A stretch of 64,000 nucleotides of DNA from Eublepharis macularius. Taxonomy: Eukaryota; Chordata; Lepidosauria; Squamata; Eublepharidae. Where the stretch lies: NCBI RefSeq assembly GCF_028583425.1, contig NC_072805.1:17184001-17248000 (forward strand), written 5' to 3'. The translations under genes and the position numbers were made by a program. Positions 1 through 12,800 of the stretch are shown here, one piece after another. The notes under the pieces were generated by a model. The model did no database searches. It was not told where the DNA came from and was given only the letters and a program-made list of their open reading frames with translations. Every line of letters begins with the position of its first letter. Position 1 is the first letter of the stretch.

Positions 1-246
1 TAAATCTGTCTTTCTGTCAAATTATGTAAAAGTTTTCAACTCAGCTCAATGGAATCAGGTTGACTTTTGTTTGTTGTTTCTTCTTTACAATACTTCTACT
101 TTTTTTACTATTCTGTTTTCAAACTTCTCAGCAGCCCCCAAGAGCTAGCCACGGTTTATCCTTTTACAAAATGGAACCACCAAGCTTTTGCTGTGAACTT
201 GCAAACTGTAAAGATGTGAAGGAGCAATGAATTATAAACATGCTTA
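1..246. other. No recognised feature
   Basis: AT-rich sequence at the window edge. I see no gene, no repeat family that I know and no open frame with family character. Confidence 0.5.
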
Positions 247-303
247 CACAAACCTCTTTGGCGAACTGCCAGAACTGCGTTCTGGTGCGTTCCCCCTTGA
301 AAT
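247..303. mobile_element. End fragment of a hAT-type non-autonomous element
   Basis: This stretch closely matches the right-hand end of the complete element at 2574-3021 (CTCTTTGG..AACTGCC..AACTGC..GTGCGTTC, ending in AAATGAGC.CTG). Only the end is present; it abuts an antisense L2-like LINE. Family assignment rests on that match. Confidence 0.5.
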
Positions 304-1290
304 GAGCACTGGTTGTTGTTGTTGTTGTTGTTACCAAAAATGCCCTGGCTCTGGTCAAGGCCAGTCGAGCCTCCCTGGGGCCAGAGACCACCAGTAGGTG
401 TTTACTTGCAGATCTCAGCACCCTCCGGGGTATATATAGAAAGGGGCGGTCCCTCAGGTATGCTGGCTCCAGTCCGTTTAGGGCTTTATAGGTTAAAACC
501 AACACCTTGAACCTGACTCAGAACTCCACAGGGAGCCAGTGCAGCTGCTGCAGAGTTGGAGTTATGTGTGCCCTGTGCAGTGTACCCGTCAGGACTTGCA
601 CAACAGCATTCTGGTCCCGCTGCAATTTCCGGGTCAGACGCATGGGAAGCCCTGCATAGAGTTACAGTAGTTCAATCTGGAGGTAACCATTGCATGGATC
701 ACTGTCATTAGATCATGAGTCAAAAGATAGGGGGCAAGCTGACTGGCCTTCTGCCGAAGGTGGAAGAAGGCAGACCAGGCAACTGTCGTGACCTGGGCCT
801 CCCTTGATAAAGAGGAGTCCCACGTCACGCCAAGGCTCCTGACCGATGGGACGGGCACAAGTGGTACCCTGTCAAAGGCCAGGAGCTGGATCCCTATATC
901 CGTTGCCCCACAACCCAACTACAGGACCTCCATCTTCATGGGATTCAGTCTGCTCTGTTTCACCCATCCAGACACGGCCTCCAAAGCTTTAATTAGAGCT
1001 TCCGGGGGAGAATCGGGCAGATACAACTGGGTGTCAGCCACATACTGGTGACAACCCAATCTGAAACTCTGTACCAACTGGGCGAGGGGGCGCATATAAA
1101 GATTGGACAACAAAGGGGAGAGTATCACCCCCTGAGGGACGCCGCACACTATTAAGCTGGCCTGTGATTCGCCTTCTAAATGTGCCCTGGGAAGCAAAGA
1201 AGCGAGGGCTACAAAGCTGGCATGGGGGGAACGCACCATTGGCTCCCATTGCTCTGTCTGAGACTTCTTTGGAATACTGATTTAATAGAT
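304..1290 (-). mobile_element. L2-like LINE fragment, reverse transcriptase to 3' end
   Basis: Read on the minus strand, pieces of a non-LTR reverse transcriptase of the L2/CR1 group appear in order. At 1239-919 there is GVPQGVILSPLLSNLYM followed by HQYVADTQLYLP, where the usual YADD has decayed to YVAD. At 918-634 come the RSLGVTWDSSLS and TSRLNYCN motifs. Near 505-164 is the C-terminal LTYKALNGLEPAYL block. The pieces lie in different frames with stops, so the copy is dead. Its proximity to 247-303 suggests one inserted beside or into the other. L2 assignment is from recognisable lizard L2 motifs, without a database comparison. Confidence 0.75.
312..332. repeat. (GTT)n microsatellite
   Basis: Seven tandem GTT units lying within the L2-like LINE remnant. 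Confidence 0.9.
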
Positions 1291-1439
1291 AAAAAACTCC
1301 CCACCTGAGGAGAGATGAAGGTGGTGGTTGTCCTAGGGATGGAGCTGGGTAGAGGCTGCCATATCTCTATCCCCTAACCATCCACCTCAAGGATGAAAAC
1401 TCAGCCCAATAGGGAATGTCCAGGTCTATTTGGTACTGG

Positions 1440-1700
1440 TGCTCGAAGTATAGTTACATATTAGACTCTTGCCTTTTATGTCTTTTGTATTAGCTGCAAC
1501 CCTAGCTTATATACTATGTGCTCCCCCTTTCTATCTATTATATTCTTCTGTAAACCAATAAAGCTCTTTCTTTTGTTAAGATAAGCTGTGTCAATGTGTC
1601 CTCATCTAAGGGCCTTCTGCTCGAGCCAATCACTAGAAATCTGTACATGCTCAGAGTCTCATCAGATCCTAAAAAGCTGGCGAGGGACAAGTCTGTTCAA
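1440..1700 (+). mobile_element. Possible LTR remnant
   Basis: An AATAAA at about 1558 is followed by a T-rich stretch and then by CTGGCGAGGGACAA near 1680, a layout reminiscent of the R-U5 end of a retroviral LTR. No TG..CA ends, partner LTR or coding part were found, so this is only a suggestion. Confidence 0.2.
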
Positions 1701-1887
1701 CTTGGGTGGTAGCACCTACTGGAGGAACAAGGAGGGAGGAGGGAGCCCCCTACCAATCATAGACCATCTTTGCTAAGAACCAAGAGCAAAGAGATGTATT
1801 AAAACCTTTTCTTCCTACCCTCCCCCCTTGCTTTGAATTGTGCCACTACAAAAAGGATTCTTTGGACCTGGCTGCTTTTTTAATGCT

Positions 1888-1943
1888 AGAACATGTGTGT
1901 TTGTGAGAGTGTGTTTGTGTGTGAGAGAGACAGAGAGAGAGGG
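1888..1943. repeat. GT/GA-rich low-complexity tract
   Basis: Alternating GTGTGTTTG and GAGAGAGACAGAG runs; imperfect simple-sequence DNA. Confidence 0.8.
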
Positions 1944-2086
1944 AGATATATGGGCTGATTCCCCCATCACTCTCTGTTGGTATCTGTTGGCCTGGCACAG
2001 CAAAGCACCCTGCGGTTTAATGAAGGCAGGATTTCTAAGCAGCCACCCAAAGATGATGAAAAGATACATTTTTAATAATAATACAT

Positions 2087-2439
2087 GGACAAGGAAAGTT
2101 AGAGACCTTGGATCATATAATAGTTTTTTGCCCTAAGTGGAGTAAGGAAAGAGAGAGATTTATTATTCCTATTATGTTAAAAGAAAAGCTTCCCTTCCTT
2201 CCTTGGGCAATCTCAGTGTTATTGTCTGATAACTTTCCTGACAATCAAACCTCGGCTATAGTGGCTTCCTTTTTAGCCACGGTGATAAAGAAACAAAATC
2301 TTCATGAGCTTAGATAGTTTAAAGTGATGATGACGAGTTATGTCTGTGTGAATTGGGTATGTTCAAGTGTACAGTTCATATTTTGTTGGTGTTTGTATGG
2401 CTTCGGCCGGAAAAGCAATAAACATATTTTAAAAAAAAG
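2087..2439 (+). mobile_element. 5'-truncated non-LTR retrotransposon 3' end
   Basis: Flanked by a 13-bp target duplication AATAATAATACAT (2074-2086 and 2440-2452) and ending in an A-run after AATAAA. It encodes the C-terminal tail of a LINE protein (DHIIVFCPKWSKERERFIIP at about 2108). Copy B of the duplication lacks it, so it inserted after the duplication. The clade (CR1/L2-like) is a guess. Confidence 0.75.
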
Positions 2440-2573
2440 AATAATAATACATAAATCCTAGAAAGCAAAGATGCTTGGGCACTATCAGCAGACAGAAGAG
2501 TTATGGGCAGAATACTAGAAAAAGAACCGACAGGGATATTGCTAGCTAATCCAATAATTACCAGGGGTCTCCG

Positions 2574-3021
2574 CAGGGGTCATTTCATAGAAAAAGAGCT
2601 GGAGGAACTCATTAGCACAACTCATTAGCATAACTCATGAGCATATGCCATGCCCCTTGCCATCACCAGCAGTGTGTCATTAGGATAAATGATTTGCATA
2701 TGCCACACCCCCTGATATCACCTAGCCTGGCTGTTTTGGACCCAATCCTGGCCATTCAGGGCCAAAATTGGGCCCAAAATGGCAAAAAGGGGCTGAAAAT
2801 GGCCGAAAAGGGGCCCAAAATGGTCAGGATCAGGCCGCTGCTGAGTGGGAGAGTGATCCACCACCTGTCCAAGGCCCAATCTGGGCCGTTTCGGCCCCAA
2901 TCCAGGCTGAAACGGGCCCAAAATGGCCAAGAGTCAGGTTGGTGGGGCCACTTGACATGTGACCTCTTTGGGGAACTGCCGGAACTGCATTCCTGTGCGT
3001 TCTCCCTCGAAATGAGCCCTG
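2574..3021. mobile_element. hAT-type non-autonomous element
   Basis: The ends are CAGGGGTCATTTC and its near-complement GAAATGAGCCCTG. It is flanked by 8-bp target duplications GGTCTCCG/AGTCTCCG (2566-2573 and 3022-3029), the hAT signature. The interior is GC-rich and built from repeated words such as GGGCCCAAAATGG. It has no transposase. Copy B keeps the empty site (about 55359-55366). Confidence 0.85.
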
Positions 3022-3426
3022 AGTCTCCGCATATATCATCTTAGGAATGGGTCCAAGATAGAGCATTCTGGCACATCGTGACAGGGCCTGCCTTTGACAC
3101 ACAATTCCAGTCCACGGGAACAGTTCTATAGATTTTCCTATATCCTGGGAACTTCTTTTCCAACAGAATCAAAATTTATCAGTACAGGATAAAATTCTCC
3201 CTCCAAGCACCAATCACTTCAAAAGTATGCGTAACAGACACTAAGGCATTAAATAGGCACTAAGGGTCCATGGCAACTCCTACGACAGCTTAGCCAAATT
3301 GTGAGATGTATCCAGGATTCTGTTCTATTCTTATCTCAATTGATCACCCTAAACCTGTCTCTCCCCCCCCCCACCCCCATGATGTAACTTTAGGATTTAA
3401 TCACACACTTGATCCTGTGTTATTCT

Positions 3427-3654
3427 AAAGGCATATTTTATCCTTGGGTAACAAAGTTAATAAAAAATATGTGTACTAGGTAAACACAATGATTGGGCTG
3501 CATCAACAGCCTTGATTAGGAAGCCACCCTTGTCCTGTACAAAGTGCATCCTTTCAAGCACACAAAGTAATATTGTGTTTTTTGAATTAGGCCATTTGTT
3601 GTAGTTGCCAGGAATGAAAGTTCCAGTTGCCCACATTCTTCGCTTCCTTTCAGC
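3427..3654 (+). promoter_or_regulatory. Putative proximal promoter and 5' UTR of CYP2 gene A
   Basis: Upstream of the ATG lie a TATA-like TAAAAAATAT (3461-3470), an inverted CCAAT box ATTGG (3492-3496) and GGTAACAAAGTTAAT (3447-3461). The last resembles binding sites of liver factors such as HNF4 or HNF1 only loosely. The sister gene lacks the 25 bp 3447-3471 and has a changed CCAAT site. No transcription start can be proved from sequence. Confidence 0.35.
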
Positions 3655-3813
3655 ATGGAAATTTTCAGCTGGCTGCTGCTGATTTTGTTCATATTGTACC
3701 TTTTCTGGAAGACTGTTCGTCCCAAACAATTCCCCCCAGGACCGATGCCTCTACCATTCATTGGAAATTTGTTGCAGTTCAACGCCAGCAGTCCCCTGAA
3801 GGACCTTGATAAG
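3655..3813 (+). CDS. CYP2 gene A exon 1
   Basis: Residues 1-53, phase 0 at its end (GATAAG|gttggt). It contains the signal anchor and the proline-rich hinge. The start is the first ATG, and the sister gene conserves it. It differs from the sister exon at about 12 of 159 bases, nearly all of which change an amino acid. Confidence 0.9.
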
Positions 3814-6800
3814 GTTGGTCCCTTTTCCATTATCTTCAAACCCACAGTAGTGATACAAGAAAGAGGAGACAGAGGTAGGATGGGGAGGAAGATTTATTGT
3901 AATACTTCAATCAGACATCTACTGTTCCTGGAAGGCACTGGAGTCAAACACTTTTGTGGGACATTAAATTCTTATTTTCTAGTGAACTTAGAAAAGGTTA
4001 TCTTAAATTAATTGCAATATTATTATTGAGAATCACTTACAGTCTGTTCTAGCTGCAGCAATTAGATTGCTTGAGTCAAATTTGCTACAGTTTCATAATG
4101 GAATGAGTTTTGAAAATTTGGGATGTGTGTTGGGATAATTGTGAATTTTTCAACCCCATCGTTCCTAGTCAACCCCACTTCAGCAGCATATTGCTTCTCC
4201 GGCCCCCTCCACACACACACCCCTTTATTTTCAATATTTCTCCTGTGAAACAAAGGCCTTTTTCAGTTTTACTTGTACATCAATAAATCGGTATTACCCA
4301 TTACAGGAACATGCATCTGTGCTTAGAATGTGGACTTTTCATATGTTCCTCTTCATTCCGGCAACCCCTTCCAACCTCCAGAAATCTTATCCTTATCTAG
4401 GGTTGCCGGGGTCCCAGGGGGCAAAGTGGGTGTGCAGGGGCAGCCGGGGGCAGCAGGGTACTTAGCTCCTGTGCAAGCACTCCCCCATCCCACTGAACTG
4501 GCTTCAGTGTTCCTTCCTTGTGTTTGAAAATGATGTTAATTCTCAGCACTGTGGGGCTCACCAAAGGCCCTCAGTGAAATATCAGGCATGCAGAAGCCCC
4601 CCAAAGGGCAATTTATGTCTTTAGTTTACCCCACAGCTCTTCCTTCATGTTGGAAAATGATGTCGTTTGCCAGCACAAGAGAGGAAATGCTGGGTGTATT
4701 GAAGCAAGCGTAATGGGATGGAGGAGTGCATGCATGTGCTTCTCCCCCCCCCATGCCTTCCCCCACATTGGCCAGCTGAGCGCAACCACAGTAGCAGGAG
4801 GGGTGGGGGCTCCCCTGCTCCCAGCAGAGGGATGGCAAGCCTACCCTTACCCCATATTTCTATGAGCCAAGCTACAAGTGACAAATTACACTTGCATGGC
4901 AAGTGAACAGACTCACGTGTCTTCCTCCCTGTTCACTTGTCATTCACTTGCAGAGTCATTTCATAGAAAAAGAACTGGAGGAACTCATTAGCATAACTCA
5001 TTAGCATATGCCACTCCGCTTGACATCACCAGAAATGTGTCATTAGCACAACTGATTTGCATATGCCACACCCCCTGACATCACCTATCTTGGCTGTTTT
5101 GGACCCAATCCTGGCCATTCAGGGCCGAAATTGGGCCCAAAATGGCAAAAAGAGGCTGAAAATGGCTGAAAAGGGGCCCAAAATTGTCAGGATTGGGCCG
5201 CTGCTGAGCAGGAGAGTGATCCACCACCCATCAGAGGCCCAATCTGGGCCGTTTCAGCCCCAATCCAGGCTGAAATGGGCCCAAAATGGCCGAGAGACAG
5301 GTGAGCAGGGCCACCTGACATGTGACCTCTTTGGGGAACTGCCGGAACTGCATTCCTGTGCGTTCCCCCTCCAAATGAGCCCTGCTTGCACTCCATTCCT
5401 GGTGACAGCAACCTGCCTCCTTCCAGGGAGTATAAGCAATACAAAATATTATGAGCAGTGGGGAAGAGTTAGCTAACCTCGCCCTAGGTCCCTTTGCAGT
5501 CTGCAGTGGCAGCGTTCATACAGCACAAGCAAAAATTTTTGGCTAGCACAGCACCAGGAAAGAGAATAGAACATCAAGCAAACAGCGTACGCTTAAGCTT
5601 TTATAAAATCTTATTGGGATAACCTTCTTGGGGTGGGTACATCTGCTAAGTCTTCTGCGGGGGGAGACTGAGGGACTATGCACTGGATTCTCTGCTGCTG
5701 TCTACCCAGTTGGAGTGGAAGAGGCTTCAGGCTGCCATGGGCAGGGCAGGCTTCCTACGCCTGAGCCAGAACCCAATAAAAGCTCAGCGGTAGCAGGGAA
5801 GGTGAAGGGTGGATGTAGATAGAAGGAGAGGTGCTCTCTCTGGTGGTGAAAGCAGCATTCTGGCTGGCATCGGCACAGTCTTCTAGAGCAACTGAGATGG
5901 AGAGCAGCTGTGTGCATTTGTCCTAATTACACAGAGAGGAACAAAATAGAAAAGAGTCCAGTAGCACCTTTAAGACTAACCAACTTTACTGTAGCATAAG
6001 CTTTGGAGAATCACAGTTCCTTCGTCAGAGAGAACTGTGATTCACGAAAGCTTATGCTATAGTAAAGTTGGTCAGTCTTAAAGGTGCTACTGGACTCTTT
6101 TCTATTTTGCTACTACAGACTAACACGGCTAACTCCTCAGGATCTATAACAGAGAGGAACACTATCCAACATCCAACACCATGATGATCATGCATTGGCC
6201 TTGATTGTAAAGTTTTGGGAATAGGAGATTGTCTTGATTATATACCAGAAGAAGCAAAGATTTCGTAATCTCGTTCTTGATGCCTGCCGCTACATTTCAG
6301 AGCCCTTGTAGCTGATCCAGCAACTCTTCAAATGCCACAGTACTAACCTATAGCTGTTTCCTTTCAGTATGCACAGAAATATGGACCCATATTCACTTTG
6401 TATTTGGGAGGAGAACCTTTTGTGTTTGTTCAGGGATTTTCATTGGTGAAAGAGGTCCTACTGACGAGAGGAGCGGAATTTGCTGGAAGACCAGAAAATG
6501 CTATTGTTGAGGCTATCAATAATAAAAAAGGTACCTGAAGATTATTTCCAAGTTTGCCTTTCCTCTGATTGGTTCATCCCTCTATCTTTGTAAAAGACTC
6601 ATGTCACTTGTTGTTTAGTGCAGGAATCTTTGCCGTGGATTTATGAAAACATTTCTTCCTATGTCTCATCAGCCCTAAGTCAAAAATCGCCTATGAAGAC
6701 CTTTCCAGACATTTGTTTTATCATGCTTTTATTACAGCAATCAAGAGGAACATGTAGCTTATCAAGGACATTGCACTTTGGAATGCTGTGAAGAATGTAG

Positions 6801-9800
6801 TTGTTTTAATGCCACAACAACCTATTAGCTAGTGCTTGTGAGCTTGCTTAATATGTCAGTGCACAAGCAATGTTTCTATGCACAGTCTGCAAATCAGAGA
6901 CTCCTACAAGAGGTTAGCTCCATGAGGACATATTCTGGCCTTTATCTTTTACTCTCACAAATACATGGATTGCAGGAGCCAGGGCCTTATGTACAAATAT
7001 GTGTATGCTGTGATTCTATGAAAGCATCGATGCTGCAAAGAACATGAGATCGGCTATCCAATTTTATTTCGTGGGAACCTCAGACTGCTTCTCTAAATAA
7101 AATACGGAAAGAGGATTTCTTCTGCTTTCCTTTTTGCCAGTTAAAGTGATCTGTGAATTTCCCATGCTGAAGATATAGTTCAAGGAATTTATACCCATTT
7201 TCAATCTTTACTCTTGTCTTCCTGCAGGGCTAATCACAGCACCCTATGGGCAGGTGTGGAAGGAACAAAGAAGGTTTTTGCTGATGAGTCTTAGAAATTT
7301 CGGGTTGGGCAAAAAATCCATGGAGGAAAAGATCCTGGATGAGGCCACTTACTTGATACAAATATTTGAGGAAAACATGAGTGAGTTAACTAAAGGTGAA
7401 CAGTTTGCTGATGGGTGGGACCATGAACCATGTCCCTTCTTTTTTTTTTTGTATATATGTAAATTTTATAAAGAAAAAAGAAATAAAAATAGCAATTGAA
7501 AGTGTGTAGAACCTTATACAAAGTACATTAAACCATATCAGAAAATACACAGAATATATAGTAATAGATTTGAGCTACATGAAAGATATTATCAGAATAT
7601 ATAAGATAGCTGAACATCATACTTTTATGGAAAGAAAAAGAAAAGGAAAGAAAAAATGAGCTATCTATGATACTTTTAAATGTGTTTGATAACCCATTTT
7701 TACGGCGGGGGGGGGGGAGGTGAGATTCAGCATAGGTGGAACTTTAAACATTTTGTATTCAATATTATATTCTATCACACAATATTTGGTATTTTTAGTT
7801 ATTAGTTTCAGTATTTAGCTTAACTGTTAGTCTAATTTGATACTTTACCACAGGTCAAGATTAGAGATGAGCACAAACCAGAAAAAAACCCAAACGGTGC
7901 GGTTCGTGGTTCGTCACATTTCACAAACCACGAACCCTTAAATTTCACTAACCTGTCCTGGTTCACGAACCGGTTCGTTTGGTTCGTGAAAACGTCACGT
8001 CCAGGTCAGCAAAACATCACTTCCAGGTCAGCAGAAGGCCACTTCTGGGTCAGCAGAAGGTCTGCAGGAAGTCCATCCCCTGTTGTCTAGGAAACTGATT
8101 GATCAGCACCTGGCTGCAGTGATGAACCAAAAAATGAACCAAATGAACCAGCCTAAAGTTCGTGGTGGTTTGTCAGAAATGGGCTCTGATGAACCACTGG
8201 TTCATGATGAACTTTGGTTCGTATTTTGGTTCGTGCCCATATCTAGTCAAGATCTGGTACATCATAATTATGAGGGGGAAATCTGTATACAGAGCTATGT
8301 AGGAAGTGGTAGTTCATGAGACATCTATGACTAATTGGCAAACATTTCTATTGGAACAGGACTAAACCTAATGAGAATATTATTAGAGGAAGTTCTAAAT
8401 TTTATTATTGTTGCCTAGAAGGTGTGTATTTATGATTAATTATAATGTACTTTGACAATTATGATAATGGGGAGTACTATGGAAAAAGACAGGTAGATAG
8501 CTTGCTGATGGGTGGGACCCCCAACCAAGTCATATCTCTGAAGGGAGGAAGTACGGTTGGCCAAGTCAATATTCAGCTTCCTGGCCAATTCAAGAGATAC
8601 CCCAAAGCTGGGGGCAGTGATGGAGCAGGGGCCCCTGGCCTTCCATGAGGATTCTGGTGTTTGTGCAATCAATTATATAAACTACCCTTTTGTTGCTCAC
8701 TTAATTTCACAGATGTGCCCTTTGATGCCTGTGGTTTCATTGTGAGTGCAGTGGCAAACATCATTTCCACCATTGTATTTGGGAAGCGTTTTAATTATGA
8801 CGATAAATTACTGAGAAATGTGTTGGGCCTGATTCATGAGAGCTCTACAGTACTTATAGGACCCTGGGCACAGGTACCGAATTTACAGGATTACAGAAAA
8901 ATGTGTTTTCAGATGTTTCTCACCAGATATTTCTAATGAGCAGGTAGCATATTTTGCTTGCTAGCACTCAATGAGTGTCATGTATGCAATGCATGGAACG
9001 TCTCACAACGTTAAAAATAATTTTATTTTCATTACAAATCGAAACCAAGCTACTTTTAACCACCTTGCTATTATTCACTAACTTGCTTACGTCATTTCTC
9101 ACTTACCTTTCTGGCAGAGACCTGAGGCAAATTACAAAATTTAAAAACAATGCAAGAAATAATGCAGTAGAACTAGATGAAGAAGATGAGAAACAGTGCA
9201 ATAAAAGAGTACAATGTAATAATGTATTAAGGCTGGATGACAAAGATTAGGGAACAATGCAATAGGAGCAAACTAGTACGTACCCTAAACTGAGAATGGA
9301 GATGGGAATCTGTACGCCTTTAGTTGATGCATCAGTTCCTTCTAATCCTGTGGTAGCCCATTGCTGTGCTTACATTGTATCAGGGCAGTACTGCAATCAA
9401 ACAATATATCAGCTTATTGACAGGTTTCCCGATTGGTAAAACGAACTTTTGTTGTTTACTTTGGCTCCATTCTGGACTCCTCCTGTGCCTCTGAAGTTCT
9501 TTCAGCGTGCACTGCATGATGGCATCTTCCTCAGCCATAGAGATCATTGGTAGACATATTGCTCAGTTAAGTTAATCATTGGCTCTTCTTCTTGCCGGCA
9601 GCTTTACAATGCTGTGCCACTTGTAAGGAGGCTTCCTCTTCCACACCGGAACATAATAAATATCGCAAAGAAGTTCGCTGCATTCATCTCAAAAGAAGTT
9701 GAAGAGCACAGAACAACTCTTGTCCCTGGAGACCACCGAGACATAACTGATGCCTATTTGGAAGAATTACAGAAGGTACCCAGCTTCTCATCCTGATTTG

Positions 9801-12800
9801 GCATGCAATGTTTTCTTACTGCATAAACTAGGGAAATGGTCCCAAGTGTTTTTTTTTTAAAAAAAACATGACATTTTTTCTTTACTGAGCAAAAGATAGC
9901 ATTGACTTTAAAAAAGAGAGAGAGTTCAAGAGACAGCGCTTATTGAATTTTGAATGATAAGTTCCTGAGTGAATTTTGACATTTTCATTTTTAAAAATAA
10001 ATGTGGAAATCCAAAATTGTGAGAATTCCCTCTGCCACTTTATTTAAAGATTTTTTTTAAGTAATTCATGCTTACAGATCACAAGTTTTTCATTTCCGTT
10101 AGAATCAAAATGCCATCTTCTAGTTCTGACTAATTTTAAATATAGAGTTGTGTGTACAAGGAATGCTAGACCCAGGGGATCTTGGGAGGAATTGACAATA
10201 ATTACAACTTGGCTAGAGGGGAAGGGCCTCCGTAGGCACAGAAAATGCTGTTGGCTCAGTTCCCACATGACATTGCCCACATGAAGGTGTCCCAAGGATC
10301 GCTGGAGGGTTGCTTGTAGTGTGAAAGTAGACCTCCATTTTATTGATAACAAACAACTGCAATATAGTTGCTGTCACAGGACTTAATGGCTACAAGTGGA
10401 TTATCATTTGTCTCACACACATACAAGTGGGAGACCTGCCAGGACTCACAGTGGCCATCTCGTTTCCCTCCATATGTCCCTCCCTCTCCTTCCTCTTTTT
10501 GTACCCCTGTCAGCTCCCCGTAGCTTTCCCCCTTTCCCTGTTTTCTTCTCTCTCTCCCATCCACCTTTATCTCCTCTCCAGACTTTTGCTTTCCCTTGTT
10601 CCCTCCCTTGGGCAGCCTGTCCTGTTTTCTTCTCTGGTGCCACTTTCTGCCGATATCCAGCAATTGGTGGGCAACAGGGAAAATCTCCAGGAGATTGCCC
10701 ACCACTATTGGACGCCTGGGAAACCTACCTCCGATGCATATTTTTTAAGATTTTAGATTTCTCTGCAAACCTGTGCCTTCCTTCAGGTTTAGAGAACTCT
10801 CTGGTCTATCTCTGATCCTAGCATCTGGATTTTTTGATCTACACTCTAGTGACTAGTTCAGAATTGCATTTAATGATATATACATGGAAACACACACACG
10901 GAATCACAGGATTTACCAGTTTGGTGTTCTCTGGTTGGTCAATAAAGCAGGAATCTTTTTTTAGATTGTTTAAGATTACTTTATTAACATTATTACTCAC
11001 AGATCCAGAGGAGTTAGCCATGTTAGTCTGTAGTAGCAAAATAGTAAAGAGTCCAGTAGCATCTTTAAGACTAACCAACTTTGCTGTATCATAAGCTTTC
11101 GAGAACCACAGCTGTGGTTTTCAAAAGCTTATGCTACAGTAAAGTTGGTTAGTCTTAAAGGTGCTACTGGACTCTTTACTATATTATTGCTCACAGGATT
11201 CTAAAAATAGTCTTTGAGAGTGCTCCTCTACAGGATAACCATGCACCCCTCACTAATTCTGTTTGGTATTTTCCTTCCCACACATTTCTTAAATAAACCT
11301 GAATCTCACAAAAGGTTATTTTTACAGTACTTCCCAATTCCGCAGTAAACCAGTCCTCTTAGAAGCTTCTAAGCAAGACAGCCAGTTTGATGTAGTGGTT
11401 AAAAGCAGTGGGACTCTTATCTGGAAAACCGGGTTTGGTTTCCCACTCCTCCGCTTGAAGGCAGCTGGGTGACCTTGGGTCAGTCACAGCTTCTTGGAGC
11501 TCTCTCAGCCCCAACCCACCTCACAGGGTGATTGTTGTGAGGATAATAATAACACACGTTGTAAACCGCTCTGAGTGGGTATTAAGCTGTCCTGAAGAGT
11601 GGTATATAAACCAAATGTTGTTGTTGTTATTCCAGTGTTTCTGCAAAATACATTTAGTGATTATTAAGAAGTATAAAAATGTATCAGGATTCATGGAAGC
11701 AGGGCCGGCGCATCCATTGAAGCTGGGCTGGCAGTCGTCTCAAGCACTGAGATGCCGGACGGGGCACCGGGGGCAGGGGCAGGGGTGCGTGCCACGGAGC
11801 TCAATTGCCCCACGCTGCTGCCGCCACCACCAGCACACAGCTGCGTGCCAGGCACGGCAGGCGGACGGGGCGGCATGCAGAGCAACTGAGCCGGAGGGCT
11901 GGGAGGCCACCCGTGCACCATCCCAGCGACATGCCCTGCGTGATGATGTCACATGCAGTGATGTCGTCATGCAGTCCGCCTCAGGCTCCAGAAATCTTGG
12001 TACCAGCGCTGCATGGAAGTAGTTACATATTTTGCATACTCTAAAAGGAAAACTTACTATCCACTCCTATATGGGGAAAGCATTCAAGAAAAAATGAATT
12101 TGGAACAATATTGAAAAATCCTGGCGCTCTTCTTATTATTGTCTGTGAATTGGCCCATAAGCCGAAGGGATCAAGCTTAGGTGAGAAATATCCCTCCCCC
12201 CCAAGACTGAACAGAATATTTAGGGGATGAACAGAACACGGAGTCTTGGGTTACTATGTAAATGAGAAATACTCATTCAATCATTTTAATACAGGTTGAG
12301 ATCTTTCCAACCCAAATGGCTACGTTATTCAGGTCTTTTGTACTTAGCTGTATACTTGACTATGAAATACCTCTTCCATTTTTTTAAAAAAAGCCAGAGA
12401 ATAAAGGATCAAGTTTTGAAGAAGAGAACATGCTTATAACATTGGGTGAACTGTTCCTGGCTGGAGTAGAAACGACTGCAACAACGCTTGAATGGGCTTT
12501 GCTGTACATGATGGCTTTCCCAGAGGTTCAAGGTATGTCCGTGTCAAAGAACAGGGCTGGCACTATCAGATATTTATTTATTTATTTTTAACCTGGCCTC
12601 CCAGCAAGCAGGCTCAGGGCGAGGTACAACATTGATTAAAATACAGCTTAAAATCAGTTATAAAAACAGATAAAATACTGTGCCCCTTTCGGGGCAACCA
12701 GCGGTAGTGGACTCTCCATACCCCTTGTAGAGGGAGACCGGTGGAAGGCTCAGCAATGATGGGCTAAAATTAGCCTCCACCATATGCCTGGTGGAACATC

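Larger units (their letters stand above)
1982..12269 (+). repeat. Segmental duplication, copy A (CYP2 gene 5' half)
   Basis: From ATCTGTTGG at 1982 onward this region aligns collinearly with 55271-64000, including promoter, exons 1-5 and introns 1-5 of the CYP2 gene. The alignment is broken only by transposon insertions and indels private to one copy. The left limit is where similarity fades by eye. The right limit is set by the window end in copy B, so the true duplicated unit is longer and probably includes the whole gene. Insertions private to copy A include 2087-2439, 2574-3021, 5943-6148, 7862-8245, 11003-11184 and 11700-12011. Confidence 0.85.

Noticed and set aside
2718-3102. Open frames on both strands with GPKRP / QNGKKG repeats
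   Set aside because: They come from the GGCCCAAAATGG words of a hAT-type element; no protein character.
10343-10815. Several overlapping open frames in intron 5 (repeated at 62807-63289)
   Set aside because: Pyrimidine-rich intron sequence; the frames are not kept between the two gene copies.
11390-11460. tRNA gene
   Set aside because: Only A- and B-box-like segments of a SINE head; no cloverleaf could be formed.
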